From: Bacillota bacterium
GTDB taxonomy: Bacteria; Bacillota; Clostridia; Christensenellales; Aristaeellaceae
Length of the DNA: 64,000 bases
Direction of reading: 5' to 3'
NCBI GenBank assembly: GCA_023398575.1
Contig: JAEWSC010000057.1
Coordinates: forward strand, 1-64,000
Shown: one piece after another, positions 31,649-41,164 of the stretch
Layout of the letters: each line of letters opens with the position of its first letter
How positions within the stretch are numbered: position 1 is the first letter of the stretch
Translations under genes and position numbers: made by a program
Notes under the pieces: model-generated
Database searches by the model: none
What the model saw: only the letters and a program-made list of their open reading frames with translations
What the model was told of the DNA's origin: nothing

Positions 31649-33799
31649 TTAAAGAGTTTTCGTTATAAAACCATGGGGCTCTAAATGAATCTGTACATTC
31701 CCATTCGTTGTCGTAATGTTTGCCATTTGTGGTTCCCCGCTCACGCTGACTGCCGCCAGGGTGTTAGATGCCGGATAATAAGCACACTCCACATACGGGT
31801 TATCAGAAAGATAGGATTGCTCAGGCGCGTACCCCCCAGCAAATAGCATAAGCTTAAGTAACCAATGATTGTTTTTCGGATTTGTTTGAAACGACGTGAA
31901 ATAGATACCCTTTCCCTTGCCGAAACAGTTCACGGTAAAGGTTGGAACACCTTTTTCCTGCGCCAGCACCCGCGCCTTACCGTCAGTAAGGTACAAATTT
32001 TCTTTTAACTTTAGGCCTGAACTATCCATCATGATACTTTCATCCGGCTGCACATCAAATTTCCAGCGGCCGTGGCACACCTTTTCTCCCATATCCAAAT
32101 CCACACCCAACACATGGGCCATGCGAAGAAATGTATCTGTACCAGAGCAGGCAGAAGGCTCGTTGACCCCGATAAAGGCCCCGCCCTCATACACCCATTT
32201 TGTCAGCACTGCCACTGCCACGGGGTCAGCCCAGGCTTCCCCGCCGCTCCAGGCGCTGCCGGCAGCACCGGCGTTAATAACCACCTGTACATCTTCCAGC
32301 GCACCATTTTTCACATCTTCGAAGCTTAAAAAGCTGACCTTAACCGGCAGCCCGGATAACGCTTCGTTGATATGGATCAAATCATGCTTATCTGTTTCAT
32401 GAAAATGGCCTGACAGCGACCAGGAACGCAGCTTGCCCCACGTATGCAAAACTGCCACATGCATTGGCAGCGTATAAGGTTCTCCACTTTCATGGAGGCT
32501 GCGAATCGTGCGGAATTCCTGTGCCAGCTCCGCAATATACCGTTGAAAATCCGAGAACCCCTCTGTCAGATGCAGATAACCGCCCAATCCAATGCGTTCA
32601 ATAGGCGCGCGTAAAAGTGCTCTTCGCACCTGCAGCCAATATTTTTTTGCATCCGCCGTCGGGTTTCCGCCAGGCGCAAAAGTGGGCGCACCGCTTAACC
32701 CCACCGGGAATAGATAGGGGTGCAGGCGCAGCTCGTGCGTAGTAACCGGCACCTGGGCACAAAGCCTTGCCTCGTAACCAGAAAACACACATTTGATCAG
32801 CCCATCGAACCCGATTTCCTCAAAATGTGGGCCGTAAGGCTCCATACCCACCCAGCTGTCATCGTAAAATACATATGCCTTCTTCCCATAACGGCGGACG
32901 AGGTTTACCAGCTTTTTGCCAAAGTCCACCACAAACGCATGAACAAATGCCATGTAGTCCCGCTTCGCATTCGTCGGCGGCCAATGGGTAACCTGAAAAT
33001 TGCCCTTGTTGACAAAATCCTCAGCGGTAAGGGCGTAACCCTTCTTCTCTTCAAACTGCTTCAGTGCCAGCGGGCTGACAGTATTGTCATAAGAGGCCCA
33101 GTCAGAAAACAAGTAACGGTTGCGGCTGTCACAGCCCCAGATAAAAGCAAAGTTATAGAACAGGGATGTAAAACGGACAACATCCACCGCCGCATGTCCC
33201 TTTAGCCAGTTTTCCAGCCAATCAAGAAGATATTTCTGCACGGATGGATGCCGCGGATCCAATTGCATCAAATGCTCGGAGGTCCAATGGTTGGTGGTGT
33301 GATTGTACATGTTAATTTCTTCCCACACCCGAAAAGCCATAAAACTCACCGTATACCGGTGCCACGGTTCAACGCCTCTTACCCGCACGGATTGAGAATC
33401 GGGATAATACGCCCAACGGTCGCTGGAAACAAGCGTTCCTGTTGTGCGGTCATACACCTGCCAGTAGGCAAGCGCCTCTACAGAAGCGTTTACGGTAAAC
33501 TGGTCGCCAAAATACCGCTCCATTAAAGGAATGACGACTGTATTCCCTTGGGCGGTTATTGGGTTCGAAATCAAAAACACTTGCTGCAATGTTTCCAGAT
33601 GCCTGCCGGCCCATTCGTTATGGTCCCGGATAATACATAAAGTCGCGTATATCTCATAGCCGGCATTCATAATCTCCGGAGACAGCCTGGTGCCGTCGCT
33701 GTCACGGATCACATCGGCACCCCACATTTTTGCCAGCTTTAAGGTCAGTTCTTCATAACCCGCCTCACCCGGCAAGGTAAAACCGCCCGTATGATTCAT
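31649..33799 (-). CDS. Beta-galactosyl disaccharide phosphorylase, glycoside hydrolase family 112
   Basis: Cytoplasmic phosphorylase of 716 residues, the usual GH112 length. It opens GGFTLPGEAGYEELTLKLAK and then WGADVIRDSDGTRLS, the family signature. GH112 enzymes phosphorolyse beta-1,3-galactosyl-HexNAc (lacto-N-biose, galacto-N-biose) or beta-1,4-galactosyl-L-rhamnose to galactose-1-phosphate. The ATG at 33799 lies six bases after the GH105 stop, with AGGGG upstream. Coupling to a GH105 and a Yte-like transporter favours galactosyl-rhamnose from rhamnogalacturonan, but the acceptor specificity is an inference. Confidence 0.9.
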   Translation of the reverse strand: MNHTGGFTLPGEAGYEELTLKLAKMWGADVIRDSDGTRLSPEIMNAGYEIYATLCIIRDHNEWAGRHLETLQQVFLISNPITAQGNTVVIPLMERYFGDQFTVNASVEALAYWQVYDRTTGTLVSSDRWAYYPDSQSVRVRGVEPWHRYTVSFMAFRVWEEINMYNHTTNHWTSEHLMQLDPRHPSVQKYLLDWLENWLKGHAAVDVVRFTSLFYNFAFIWGCDSRNRYLFSDWASYDNTVSPLALKQFEEKKGYALTAEDFVNKGNFQVTHWPPTNAKRDYMAFVHAFVVDFGKKLVNLVRRYGKKAYVFYDDSWVGMEPYGPHFEEIGFDGLIKCVFSGYEARLCAQVPVTTHELRLHPYLFPVGLSGAPTFAPGGNPTADAKKYWLQVRRALLRAPIERIGLGGYLHLTEGFSDFQRYIAELAQEFRTIRSLHESGEPYTLPMHVAVLHTWGKLRSWSLSGHFHETDKHDLIHINEALSGLPVKVSFLSFEDVKNGALEDVQVVINAGAAGSAWSGGEAWADPVAVAVLTKWVYEGGAFIGVNEPSACSGTDTFLRMAHVLGVDLDMGEKVCHGRWKFDVQPDESIMMDSSGLKLKENLYLTDGKARVLAQEKGVPTFTVNCFGKGKGIYFTSFQTNPKNNHWLLKLMLFAGGYAPEQSYLSDNPYVECAYYPASNTLAAVSVSGEPQMANITTTNGNVQIHLEPHGFITKTL

Positions 33800-33804
33800 C
33801 TCAT

Positions 33805-34833
33805 TCAACCCCTGTCCTGCGATAATACCGACGTCAAAAACGCAAGCGCCAGCCCTTGGCCCCACCCCTGCATCCAATCACGGGAAATCCGCCGGTATCC
33901 CTCCAAGTCGTTCATCACCGCCGTGCCTCCTGAGACATTGCACACCCGGCCATCCTCTGTGATATTCTGCAATATGCCATCCAACGCTTTTTGCACATAT
34001 TTTTGATGCAGCGGGTTATTGTTGACAATCATGGCCGCCGCAATGCCGCAGCTGGCGCTTAATTCCTCGTAGCTTTCCGTGTCGTTCAGCACAGTCCGCC
34101 ACAGTCCGTTTTCAGTCTGCACTTTTTTCAGGCCTGTCAATTGATCGCGCAGGGAACAATCCACATCCATAAATTGCGGATACAAATAGGGTTTGGGCAA
34201 GCGCGCCTTTACCTGAGACATGGTATAGGCTGCCCAAGCATTGGCCCTGGCCCAGAAAAAGCCGGACATATGGTCTTTTTTCAGGTTGTTATAGCCATGG
34301 TACCAAAGCCCCGTAGACTTATCCTGCAGATATTGGATGTGCCAATAATACTGGTTCAGGGCATCTTCCACCATTGTTTGATCTTTTTGCAATATACCGA
34401 AACGAAGCAGAAACATGGCCGCCATAAACAGCGTGTCCGCCCATGCCTGCTCAGGAAAATCATTGTTTATTGAAACGGTGTGCTGCAGCACACTCTCACC
34501 AAAGCGCAACGCTTTGTTTTGCAGATAATCCACCTTGGCCAACACAATGTCCAGGTATTTCTTGTCTCCGGTGGCTTCATACAGCACCAGCAAGCAATGC
34601 CCCATGGCGCAAGTGTTCACCGTAAAAGCGGGCAGCGTAAGGGATATATGTTCATCCACCCGTTCACGCAGCAGGCGAAGGTAATCCTCATCTCCGGTAA
34701 GCCTGTATGCCTCTGATACGCCGTAGTAGGCAACGCCGCAGGGCCACTCCCAGGGCAAATCCATTTCCATCGTCTTGCGGACTACCGCATCCATAACCCG
34801 CAGCAGCGTCTCGCGGTCATACACCAGCTTCAT
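33805..34833 (-). CDS. Unsaturated glucuronyl/rhamnogalacturonyl hydrolase, GH105 (YteR-like)
   Basis: Cytoplasmic (alpha/alpha)6-barrel enzyme of 342 residues. The features fit GH105: WADTLFMAAMFLLRFG with the catalytic aspartate, FFWARANAWAAYTM, and ELSASCGIAAAM. Such enzymes hydrate the unsaturated uronic acid left by polysaccharide lyases and release the neighbouring sugar, usually rhamnose. GGGAGG precedes the start. Upstream on the same strand is a YtcQ/YteP/YtcP-like ABC system, as in the Bacillus yte rhamnogalacturonan genes, so that pathway is the best guess. It precedes the GH112 gene by five bases. Confidence 0.9.
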   Translation of the reverse strand: MKLVYDRETLLRVMDAVVRKTMEMDLPWEWPCGVAYYGVSEAYRLTGDEDYLRLLRERVDEHISLTLPAFTVNTCAMGHCLLVLYEATGDKKYLDIVLAKVDYLQNKALRFGESVLQHTVSINNDFPEQAWADTLFMAAMFLLRFGILQKDQTMVEDALNQYYWHIQYLQDKSTGLWYHGYNNLKKDHMSGFFWARANAWAAYTMSQVKARLPKPYLYPQFMDVDCSLRDQLTGLKKVQTENGLWRTVLNDTESYEELSASCGIAAAMIVNNNPLHQKYVQKALDGILQNITEDGRVCNVSGGTAVMNDLEGYRRISRDWMQGWGQGLALAFLTSVLSQDRG

Positions 34834-34863
34834 ATTGGTAGCCTCCCGAACTTTTGTTCAAAT

Positions 34864-34902
34864 CCGGGGATGCCCTCCAAATTGCTTGGAGAGCATCCCC
34901 GG
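34864..34902 (-). other. Strong intercistronic hairpin after the binding-protein gene
   Basis: CCGGGGATGC with GCATCCCCGG (10 bp), continued by CTCCAA with TTGGAG around loop ATTGC, one mismatch between. No T-run follows on the minus strand. It separates the solute-binding protein message from the GH105-GH112 part of the operon. Confidence 0.75.
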
Positions 34903-34923
34903 TTATGCATGTGTTGAATGTCC

Positions 34924-36564
34924 TTATTTGGGCAGCTTGGTGGTGTTGCCGGCCTGATACGCGGCCAGGCGCTCGTCGATGATCTGCTGATAGCCAGCAT
35001 CCAAGAACTTCTGACTCAGTTCCTTGTATAGGGCATCAAATTCTTCGGGTGCGCACTTGGTCAGCGCCACGCTGTATTCCTGATACAGGCTCAAAAGCGT
35101 TGCCGAGAATTCGCTCTCGCTGTTGACCGGCACAGAGAACACCGGATCAGAGTATGCCCAGCCCTTATCGGCAATTTCCTTGAGTGTGTAGTAGTTGTCG
35201 GTAAGCTCCTTGGTGAAATCTTGGGGAATGCCCTTGGGTGTCATGGCTGCGATGGTCTGCTCAATGGTGCCGACCTTCTTGGCCGCGTGCACGATGCATG
35301 TCATGTCGATATTCATGTTATGGTTGAGCATTTCCGTGCCGCGGTATGCGCCATCCACTAAAGGCAGGCCATCAGCACCAATGGTATATGTGACACCTTC
35401 CACACCATTTTCCATGGTGAACAGTGTTTCAGGCTGGCTCATCCATTCCATGTACATCCAGGCAGCTTTAAGCTGTTCAGGTGTTGCCAGCGAGCTAAAG
35501 CCTACGATCATGCCAAAGGGATTGTCGGCGCGGATTTGCGGATAGTCGGCTACGCCGGGTTCCACTACTTGATAGGCGTTGACCACGGCCAGCTTGGCTT
35601 CGGGGTTCTGCTGATAGAAGGCCACCAGCCAGTCTACATTAGCAGACATATAGCCGCCATACATCATTTTCTTACCATTGATGAAATCTGTCTGGAACTG
35701 GCTGGCACCGCCGCCTGCCACATCCGCGTTATCCAGGTCATATTCCTTGGAGAAAAAGCCCATGTTGTATTCGGCGTTCTGCCGCTTCAGCAGCTTGTAG
35801 GTGGGATACCAACTGAGACTGGGGGTACCCAGGCTGGAGTGCATGGCCCATTCTTCTTCTTTGACTGGAAAGTCACGGAAAGCAAAGTTGGCCACGTACG
35901 CCGTCTTGGGCAGGGAAAGGCCAATGGGGTTTTCGGCAAGGCCCGCTTCCTGTACTGCCTTGACAGCTTTGACATATTCTTCATAGCTCTTGGGCAGGGA
36001 AAGGCCCAGCTGATCCAGCCAGTCCTTGCGGATGAAGTTGGCATAGGTATACGTAGTATTGTAATAGGGGCGTTCGGACAAAACAAAGTATGTCTTCCCG
36101 CTGATGTCTGTGTAACCCAATTGATTGTTGTCTACCATGGCCTGATAGTAGGTGGGGGCAACTTTTTTGAACTCTTCCAGGTTGATTTCTGCCATTGCGC
36201 CATCGTTGGCCCATTGGGCAACCTTGGGATAATCATACTCCATGAGGATCGTGGGCGTCTCGCCGCCGGCGATTAACAGGCTGTACTTGGTCATCACGTC
36301 GCCGCGGGGGATGGCAACATATTTCACGTCCACATTATACTTGTCACCGAATTCCTTTTGCACCCACTGGGTCCAGTAGTTGTTATCCACAGCGGGATAG
36401 CCTTCCTTGGACCGATCGTACACCGGCACGGTAATGCTGACCCTTGTTTCAAAGGGCTGCATATACCCTTCCGGCTTTGCCGCCTCGCTCATGGCGGCTG
36501 GCGCTATCGCAAGCATGGATAGCAGCAAGGTGACAACGAGCAGGATTGATGCGGTTCTCTTCAT
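34924..36564 (-). CDS. Oligosaccharide ABC transporter solute-binding protein (LplA/YtcQ-like)
   Basis: Exported binding protein of 546 residues for an oligosaccharide. A signal peptide (MKRTASILLVVTLLLSMLAI, cleavage near AMSEA, no clear lipobox cysteine) precedes a large family-1 binding fold; this length and the FETRVSITVPVYDRS start fit the Lpl/YtcQ group. GGGAGG lies nine bases before the ATG. Third gene of the permease-permease-binding protein set under the divergent AraC regulator. Confidence 0.9.
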   Translation of the reverse strand: MKRTASILLVVTLLLSMLAIAPAAMSEAAKPEGYMQPFETRVSITVPVYDRSKEGYPAVDNNYWTQWVQKEFGDKYNVDVKYVAIPRGDVMTKYSLLIAGGETPTILMEYDYPKVAQWANDGAMAEINLEEFKKVAPTYYQAMVDNNQLGYTDISGKTYFVLSERPYYNTTYTYANFIRKDWLDQLGLSLPKSYEEYVKAVKAVQEAGLAENPIGLSLPKTAYVANFAFRDFPVKEEEWAMHSSLGTPSLSWYPTYKLLKRQNAEYNMGFFSKEYDLDNADVAGGGASQFQTDFINGKKMMYGGYMSANVDWLVAFYQQNPEAKLAVVNAYQVVEPGVADYPQIRADNPFGMIVGFSSLATPEQLKAAWMYMEWMSQPETLFTMENGVEGVTYTIGADGLPLVDGAYRGTEMLNHNMNIDMTCIVHAAKKVGTIEQTIAAMTPKGIPQDFTKELTDNYYTLKEIADKGWAYSDPVFSVPVNSESEFSATLLSLYQEYSVALTKCAPEEFDALYKELSQKFLDAGYQQIIDERLAAYQAGNTTKLPK

Positions 36565-36659
36565 GATTCCATTCCTCCCGATCTATATTTTTCTCATTGG
36601 AGAGACGAAAAGGGGAGCCTCCCAAACTTGGAAAGCTGTTATTAAAAGCAGATGCAGCC

Positions 36660-37574
36660 TTACCCTTTCACGGCGCCGATCATGACACCCTTGACAAAGT
36701 GCTTTTGGATAAAGGGATAAACTAGAATAATTGGGATGGTGGCAAACATTACTGCCGCTGCCTGAATCACCTCTGGCGTGGAGACAACCGCAGCGTTTTC
36801 AGACAGACTAACAGCATCAGAGCCGGAGCTTAAAATCATGTTGGATAAAAGATACTGTATCGGCTGCAGGGACTTGGTGGTAATAAAGTACCTGGCATCG
36901 GCATAAGCATTCCAGCGGCCTACGGCGTAAAACAAAGACAGCGTGGCCAATATGGGCTTGGAAAGCGGCAATACAATTTTAAACAGCACTTGGAAATGAG
37001 ATGCGCCATCCAGGAAAGCGGCTTCCTCCAAGCTGTCGGGAATGGTGCTTTGCAGAAAGCTTTTCATAATCAGCATATTGTAAGGGGAAAACGACAGCGG
37101 CAGGATCAGTACCCACATTTTATTGGTCAGGTTCAAGCTCTTGTACAAAAGGTATTCAGGTATGAGACCAGCGCTGAAATACAACGTAAACAGAATCATC
37201 AGCGAAAAGAAGTTCCGGCCCTTTAATCCCTTGCGGGACAGCGGGTACGCCGCACATACCGTTAGCACCATACCAATCAGGGTAAACAGCACAGTAATCT
37301 GAATGCTGTATAGTAATGCGTGGGTCAATTGCCCATCCCGAAAGATGGAGTTATATGCTGCCAGTGTAAAGCCTTTGGGGAAAAGGAAAACAGACTTGGC
37401 CAGCACCTCGCTGTTACTGGAAACAGATTTGGCGGCAATATGCAAAAAAGGAAGGATGCAGGTCAAACACAATAGCAAAATAATAAACGCTATCACGAAA
37501 TCGGCAAAACGAACGCGGTTCAGCCCGTGTAAGGATGACGTTTTTACCGGCTTTTGAATACGGATATCCGCCAT
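36660..37574 (-). CDS. Oligosaccharide ABC permease (LplC/YtcP-like)
   Basis: Inner-membrane permease of 304 residues with six helices and the binding-protein-dependent transport motif EEAAFLDGASHFQVLFKIVL-PLSKP. The start is taken at the second ATG (37574), seven bases after AAGGAGG; the first ATG is too close. Pairs with the next permease; the ATPase (MsmK-type) must be encoded elsewhere. Confidence 0.93.
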   Translation of the reverse strand: MADIRIQKPVKTSSLHGLNRVRFADFVIAFIILLLCLTCILPFLHIAAKSVSSNSEVLAKSVFLFPKGFTLAAYNSIFRDGQLTHALLYSIQITVLFTLIGMVLTVCAAYPLSRKGLKGRNFFSLMILFTLYFSAGLIPEYLLYKSLNLTNKMWVLILPLSFSPYNMLIMKSFLQSTIPDSLEEAAFLDGASHFQVLFKIVLPLSKPILATLSLFYAVGRWNAYADARYFITTKSLQPIQYLLSNMILSSGSDAVSLSENAAVVSTPEVIQAAAVMFATIPIILVYPFIQKHFVKGVMIGAVKG

Positions 37575-37592
37575 GTGCATTCCTCCTTTTTA

Positions 37593-38555
37593 TCAAATCA
37601 AGCCGTTCTCGCCAAGGCTCTTTGCCACCCTGTCAGCGGCAAGCACCAGTAAAAAACCAAGCAGCGATTGGAATAAGCCAACGGCCGTAGCGTTTGAAAA
37701 ATTACCGCTGGCCAACCCTTTTTCATAGATATAGATGGCTAGCTGATATTGGAAATCCTTTACCTGCACATTGCCAAAGGCGCTCAGCCGTTCAAAGTTG
37801 GAACCCATGATGCGGCCCAGGTTCATAATCAGCAGCGTCACCGTCGTGGCCCTGATGCCTGGCATTGTTACGTGCCAGATTTTGCGCATACGGCTGGCAC
37901 CATCAATCGTCGCCGCCTCATATAACTCCCCGTTAATGCCCGTTATGGCGGCCAGGTAGATTATGGTCCCCCACCCCATGCCTTGCCAGACAGCCACTAA
38001 AAGATAGGTGGTGGCCCAGTGCCATTTTTCTGTCAGGAAAGGAATGCCCTTTTCGATCCAGCCCATATTCATCAAAATGATATTCACCAGGCCGGTTTCT
38101 GGCCGGAATAACGTATAAGCAACGCTAGCCACGATGACCCAACTGAGAAAATGAGGCAGATACAGCACCGTTTGTGAAACTCGTTTAAAGCGGCTAAAGC
38201 GCAGCTCATTGAGCATAATCGCCAAAATAATCGGTATAGGAAAGCCCACTGCCAGGTCCAGGAAATTGAATACCAGGGAGTTTTTCAAGGCCCGCAAGAA
38301 ATCCGCATCACGGAATATCTTTTGAAAAATATCAAAGCCTACCCATTCGCTGCCGGCAAACCCCTTGGCCGGCTTGAAATTCATGAACGCGATGCGAAGC
38401 CCAGGGTAAGCTGCGTACTTAAAAAGGATGACAAACGCTATGGGCAGCAGCAAAAGCACATACATCTGCCAGTCGCGTTTCAAAAACATCAGCTTTCTTT
38501 TGCTTTTTATCCTCAGGTCCGGCGCCTGTACAGGCCTCTGGATTCCCTGTGCCAT
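37593..38555 (-). CDS. Oligosaccharide ABC permease (LplB/YteP-like)
   Basis: Inner-membrane permease of 320 residues with six helices and the coupling motif YEAATIDGASRMRKIWHVT-MPGI. The N-terminal extension of ~30 residues (SKRKLMFLKRDWQMYVLLLL) is typical of the LplB group. AAGGGGG precedes the start. First gene of the operon driven by the promoter at 38594-38622 (minus). Confidence 0.93.
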   Translation of the reverse strand: MAQGIQRPVQAPDLRIKSKRKLMFLKRDWQMYVLLLLPIAFVILFKYAAYPGLRIAFMNFKPAKGFAGSEWVGFDIFQKIFRDADFLRALKNSLVFNFLDLAVGFPIPIILAIMLNELRFSRFKRVSQTVLYLPHFLSWVIVASVAYTLFRPETGLVNIILMNMGWIEKGIPFLTEKWHWATTYLLVAVWQGMGWGTIIYLAAITGINGELYEAATIDGASRMRKIWHVTMPGIRATTVTLLIMNLGRIMGSNFERLSAFGNVQVKDFQYQLAIYIYEKGLASGNFSNATAVGLFQSLLGFLLVLAADRVAKSLGENGLI

Positions 38556-38593
38556 GCCGGCACCCCCTTTTCAATTACGCATTCGTTACTTGG

Positions 38594-38622
38594 ATTCTAG
38601 CATAGCAATATGCCACACGCAA
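38594..38622 (-). promoter_or_regulatory. Promoter of the Yte-like transporter operon
   Basis: On the minus strand TTGCGT (38617-38622) and TAGAAT (38594-38599) are 17 nt apart, about 40 bp upstream of the first permease gene. Confidence 0.6.
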
Positions 38623-38632
38623 TTCATTCACG

Positions 38633-38728
38633 ATGAAAAACCATGCAGTTTTGACCATGTTTTTTTCATCTTCATTGCGAAAAAATAGTCATTTCGGTAA
38701 ATTATCTCCCGTTTTCTTGGTTTTTCAT
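38633..38728. promoter_or_regulatory. Repeated TGGTTTTTCAT-like sites in the divergent region
   Basis: TGGTTTTTCAT occurs on the minus strand at 38633-38643 (read ATGAAAAACCA) and on the plus strand at 38718-38728; a variant TGTTTTTTTCAT is at 38658-38669. The first two flank the transporter promoter and the regulator promoter. They are candidate AraC sites. A-rich composition makes chance matches easier. Confidence 0.45.
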
Positions 38729-38760
38729 ATGAGTGGGGCAGCAATTTGATGTGTATGCGG

Positions 38761-38789
38761 TTGAATTTGGGTATAACAACGGGTATAAT
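38761..38789 (+). promoter_or_regulatory. Promoter of the AraC-family regulator gene
   Basis: TTGAAT at 38761-38766 and TATAAT at 38784-38789 with a 17-nt spacer, 31 bp before the start codon. Confidence 0.78.
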
Positions 38790-38820
38790 GAAAAGGTATA
38801 AAGGCTAGGAGGGCATAAAA

Positions 38821-39744
38821 ATGGCAAAGCCCAGCCGTACCGTAATTGAATATCGAAACTACGAGTTGGAGCCAGAATTCCCCATTCTTATGCTGGCCGG
38901 AAACAGGTGGCACATTTCTGATATAAAATCAGGACGGCTCCACTTTCACAATTGTCTGGAAGTGGGCATATGCCATACCGACAGCGGCATTATGGAATTC
39001 TACGGCTCACCCCGTAGCTTTTATGCAGGTGATGTGACGTGTATTGCCCGCAATGTCCCCCATACAACTTACTCCAACCCAGGCCAGGCCAGTTTGTGGA
39101 CATATCTGTTCTTCAGCCCGCAGGAGCTATTGCGCAGCTACTTTCAAGACATGCTTCCCGCCGGTGGCTTATATACCGGTATGCTGCAGGACTGCAATAT
39201 GATCTTGTCCGCCAGCGAATACCCGGAAATTTATCAACTGGCCATGATGATCAAGCATGAGATAGAAGAAAAACCTATGAATTATCAGATTAGTGTTCGC
39301 GGTCTTTGCTTGTCTCTGCTGATGGCCTTCTTGCGCATTTATGCGCAAACAGCCAAAAAGCCGGAAGAAAAAAAGAGCGGGGATACGCTGCCCATTGCCC
39401 CCGCGCTGGACTATATCCACGCCAATTATATGTACGATTTCCCGATGGAATATTTGGCGGACCTTTGCCACATCAGCCCAACGCACTTTCGAAGGATTTT
39501 TCATTCCATCATGCAGCAAAGCCCACTAAAGTTTATCCATGCCACCCGGATTATGGAATCGTGTACGCTGCTTCGCAGCACCGAAGAAAGCATTGCCGCC
39601 ATCTCAGAACAGGTGGGCTATGGCTCTGTTTCCAGCTATAACAGGCACTTTATACAGAACATGGGCTGTGCGCCAAACCAGTTCCGGCGTTCTGTATCGC
39701 CCATTGCGAATCCTTCCATATTGGAATATACAGGCTGGTTCTAA
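38821..39744 (+). CDS. AraC-family regulator of the Yte-like transporter operon
   Basis: A 307-residue regulator with an N-terminal cupin sugar-binding domain (LHFHNCLEVGICHTDSGIME) and C-terminal AraC helices (FPMEYLADLCHISPTHFRRI; AISEQVGYGSVSSYNRHF). AGGAGGG lies seven bases before the ATG. It is divergent from the YteP-like permease operon with its own promoter, the common layout for an activator of that operon. Confidence 0.92.
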   Translation: MAKPSRTVIEYRNYELEPEFPILMLAGNRWHISDIKSGRLHFHNCLEVGICHTDSGIMEFYGSPRSFYAGDVTCIARNVPHTTYSNPGQASLWTYLFFSPQELLRSYFQDMLPAGGLYTGMLQDCNMILSASEYPEIYQLAMMIKHEIEEKPMNYQISVRGLCLSLLMAFLRIYAQTAKKPEEKKSGDTLPIAPALDYIHANYMYDFPMEYLADLCHISPTHFRRIFHSIMQQSPLKFIHATRIMESCTLLRSTEESIAAISEQVGYGSVSSYNRHFIQNMGCAPNQFRRSVSPIANPSILEYTGWF

Positions 39745-39751
39745 ATAAGAA

Positions 39752-39783
39752 ATGCCGGCGCACAACCTTTTATGCGCCAGCAT
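39752..39783. terminator. Terminator between AraC gene and GH125 gene
   Basis: ATGCCGGCGCA with TGCGCCAGCAT (one mismatch) around a 10-nt loop, followed by CTTCTTTCTTTC. It closes the regulator gene and may also end the mannan operon coming from the right. Confidence 0.7.
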
Positions 39784-39849
39784 CTTCTTTCTTTCAATCA
39801 GAAAATTGTTCGTTCAAACCCTATTATTTTGCAGATAAACAGTGTCGCA

Positions 39850-41148
39850 TTATTCCACAGCCATTTTCAAAACAGCATCCAGCATACCCTGTTCATACAG
39901 CCTGTACATTAATTCGCCAAACATGGAATTGGCCCAAGCAAACCATGATCGGGTAAACTGGGCGGGATCATTGGGATCAAAGCTTTCATGCATGAAGCCT
40001 GTGCCCGCATGCGTATTTAGCAGCGCCTTTACAAGAGAGGCAATCTCTTTGATATCGCTACTTGTCATGGCCTGTACGCAAAGCGCGATAGGCCAGACAT
40101 ACCCTTCAGGCGTATGGGGGCTGCCCACGCCGCAGGCATATTGCCCCTGGTGATAATAGGGATTCTCATGGCTTAGCACAAAGGCCCTCGTGCGCAGGTA
40201 TAGCGGATCATCCTTTTCACAGATGCCAAGATACGGCAGCGAAAGTAAGCTGGGTACATTGGCATCATCCATCAAAAGGTGGTTACCCAGCCCATCTGCT
40301 TCATAGGCCAGGATATCCCCATATACGGGGTGGCTTATATGAGCGTGCTCCAAGAGTCCTTGTTCGATCTGCCCTTTAACAGCAGCCGCCTTTTCAGCCA
40401 ACGATGCATCGTTTTGGATGCGTGCAAATTCTCCGATATATTCCAAAGCCTTCGCCGCGAACAAGTTGGCGGGAATCAGATAACCGTATTGGCAGGCATC
40501 ATCACTGGGCCGGAAGCCTGACCAGGTCATGCCGGTATAGGCTGTTTCCGATCCATAGCCTCCTCTAGTTAGGGTGTCGCTGGGCGGGCAGTGGTCACGC
40601 TCGAAGGTATAAGGGCTGTCCGTTTCATGATACTGCTCTATTTTAAATACATCTACAATCACATGCAGCGCTTTGATGAAATGCTCATCCATCCAGTGGG
40701 TGGTCTTTGTCTGCTGATAATAGCGCCACGCCAGCAAAACAGGGTGACAAAGAGAATCAATTTCATACTTGCGCTCCCAGACCCATTGAATTGGCAGCGG
40801 CCGGTCATTGTGTCCCAGGCGCTGATCTCCGGTCAGGTTGAACGCATTGGCGTAAGGGTCCAGCAAGATATATTTTGTCTGCCGTGCAATCAACCCTTCC
40901 AAGAGCCTTTGCACTTGCTGATCCCCTTCAGCAAAGCGCACATAATGCAGCACCTGGGCAGTGGAATCCCGCAGCCACATGGCGGGTATATCACCGGTAA
41001 TGACAAAGGTTTGCCCATCTTCTACATGCTGAACCGTTGTCTGCAATGTGTTTAAAAAGCACTTTTCGAACATTTCCGCAAGGCCGGGGATGGCGGACAA
41101 CTGCTCTTTGACAGGCTGTAACCGCTTTTGAATGCTTGCAATTTCCAT
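39850..41148 (-). CDS. Exo-alpha-1,6-mannosidase, glycoside hydrolase family 125
   Basis: Cytoplasmic (alpha/alpha)6-barrel exo-mannosidase of 432 residues releasing mannose from alpha-1,6-linked ends. Family motifs are clear: FVITGDIPAMWLRDSTAQV near residues 47-66 and GMTWSGFRPSDDACQYGYLI. No signal peptide. AAAGGAG precedes the start at 11 bases. It is the last gene of the mannan set and follows GH38 by 16 nt, so the two are co-transcribed. Confidence 0.94.
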   Translation of the reverse strand: MEIASIQKRLQPVKEQLSAIPGLAEMFEKCFLNTLQTTVQHVEDGQTFVITGDIPAMWLRDSTAQVLHYVRFAEGDQQVQRLLEGLIARQTKYILLDPYANAFNLTGDQRLGHNDRPLPIQWVWERKYEIDSLCHPVLLAWRYYQQTKTTHWMDEHFIKALHVIVDVFKIEQYHETDSPYTFERDHCPPSDTLTRGGYGSETAYTGMTWSGFRPSDDACQYGYLIPANLFAAKALEYIGEFARIQNDASLAEKAAAVKGQIEQGLLEHAHISHPVYGDILAYEADGLGNHLLMDDANVPSLLSLPYLGICEKDDPLYLRTRAFVLSHENPYYHQGQYACGVGSPHTPEGYVWPIALCVQAMTSSDIKEIASLVKALLNTHAGTGFMHESFDPNDPAQFTRSWFAWANSMFGELMYRLYEQGMLDAVLKMAVE

Positions 41149-41164
41149 TTGATAGATAACTCCT

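Noticed and set aside
31649..33799. Firm assignment of the GH112 enzyme as lacto-N-biose phosphorylase
   Set aside because: The family is clear but specificity is not visible in the sequence; the GH105 neighbour points to another substrate.
35536..36276. Plus-strand frame of 246 codons antisense to the oligosaccharide-binding protein gene
   Set aside because: Shadow frame opposite a clear binding-protein gene.
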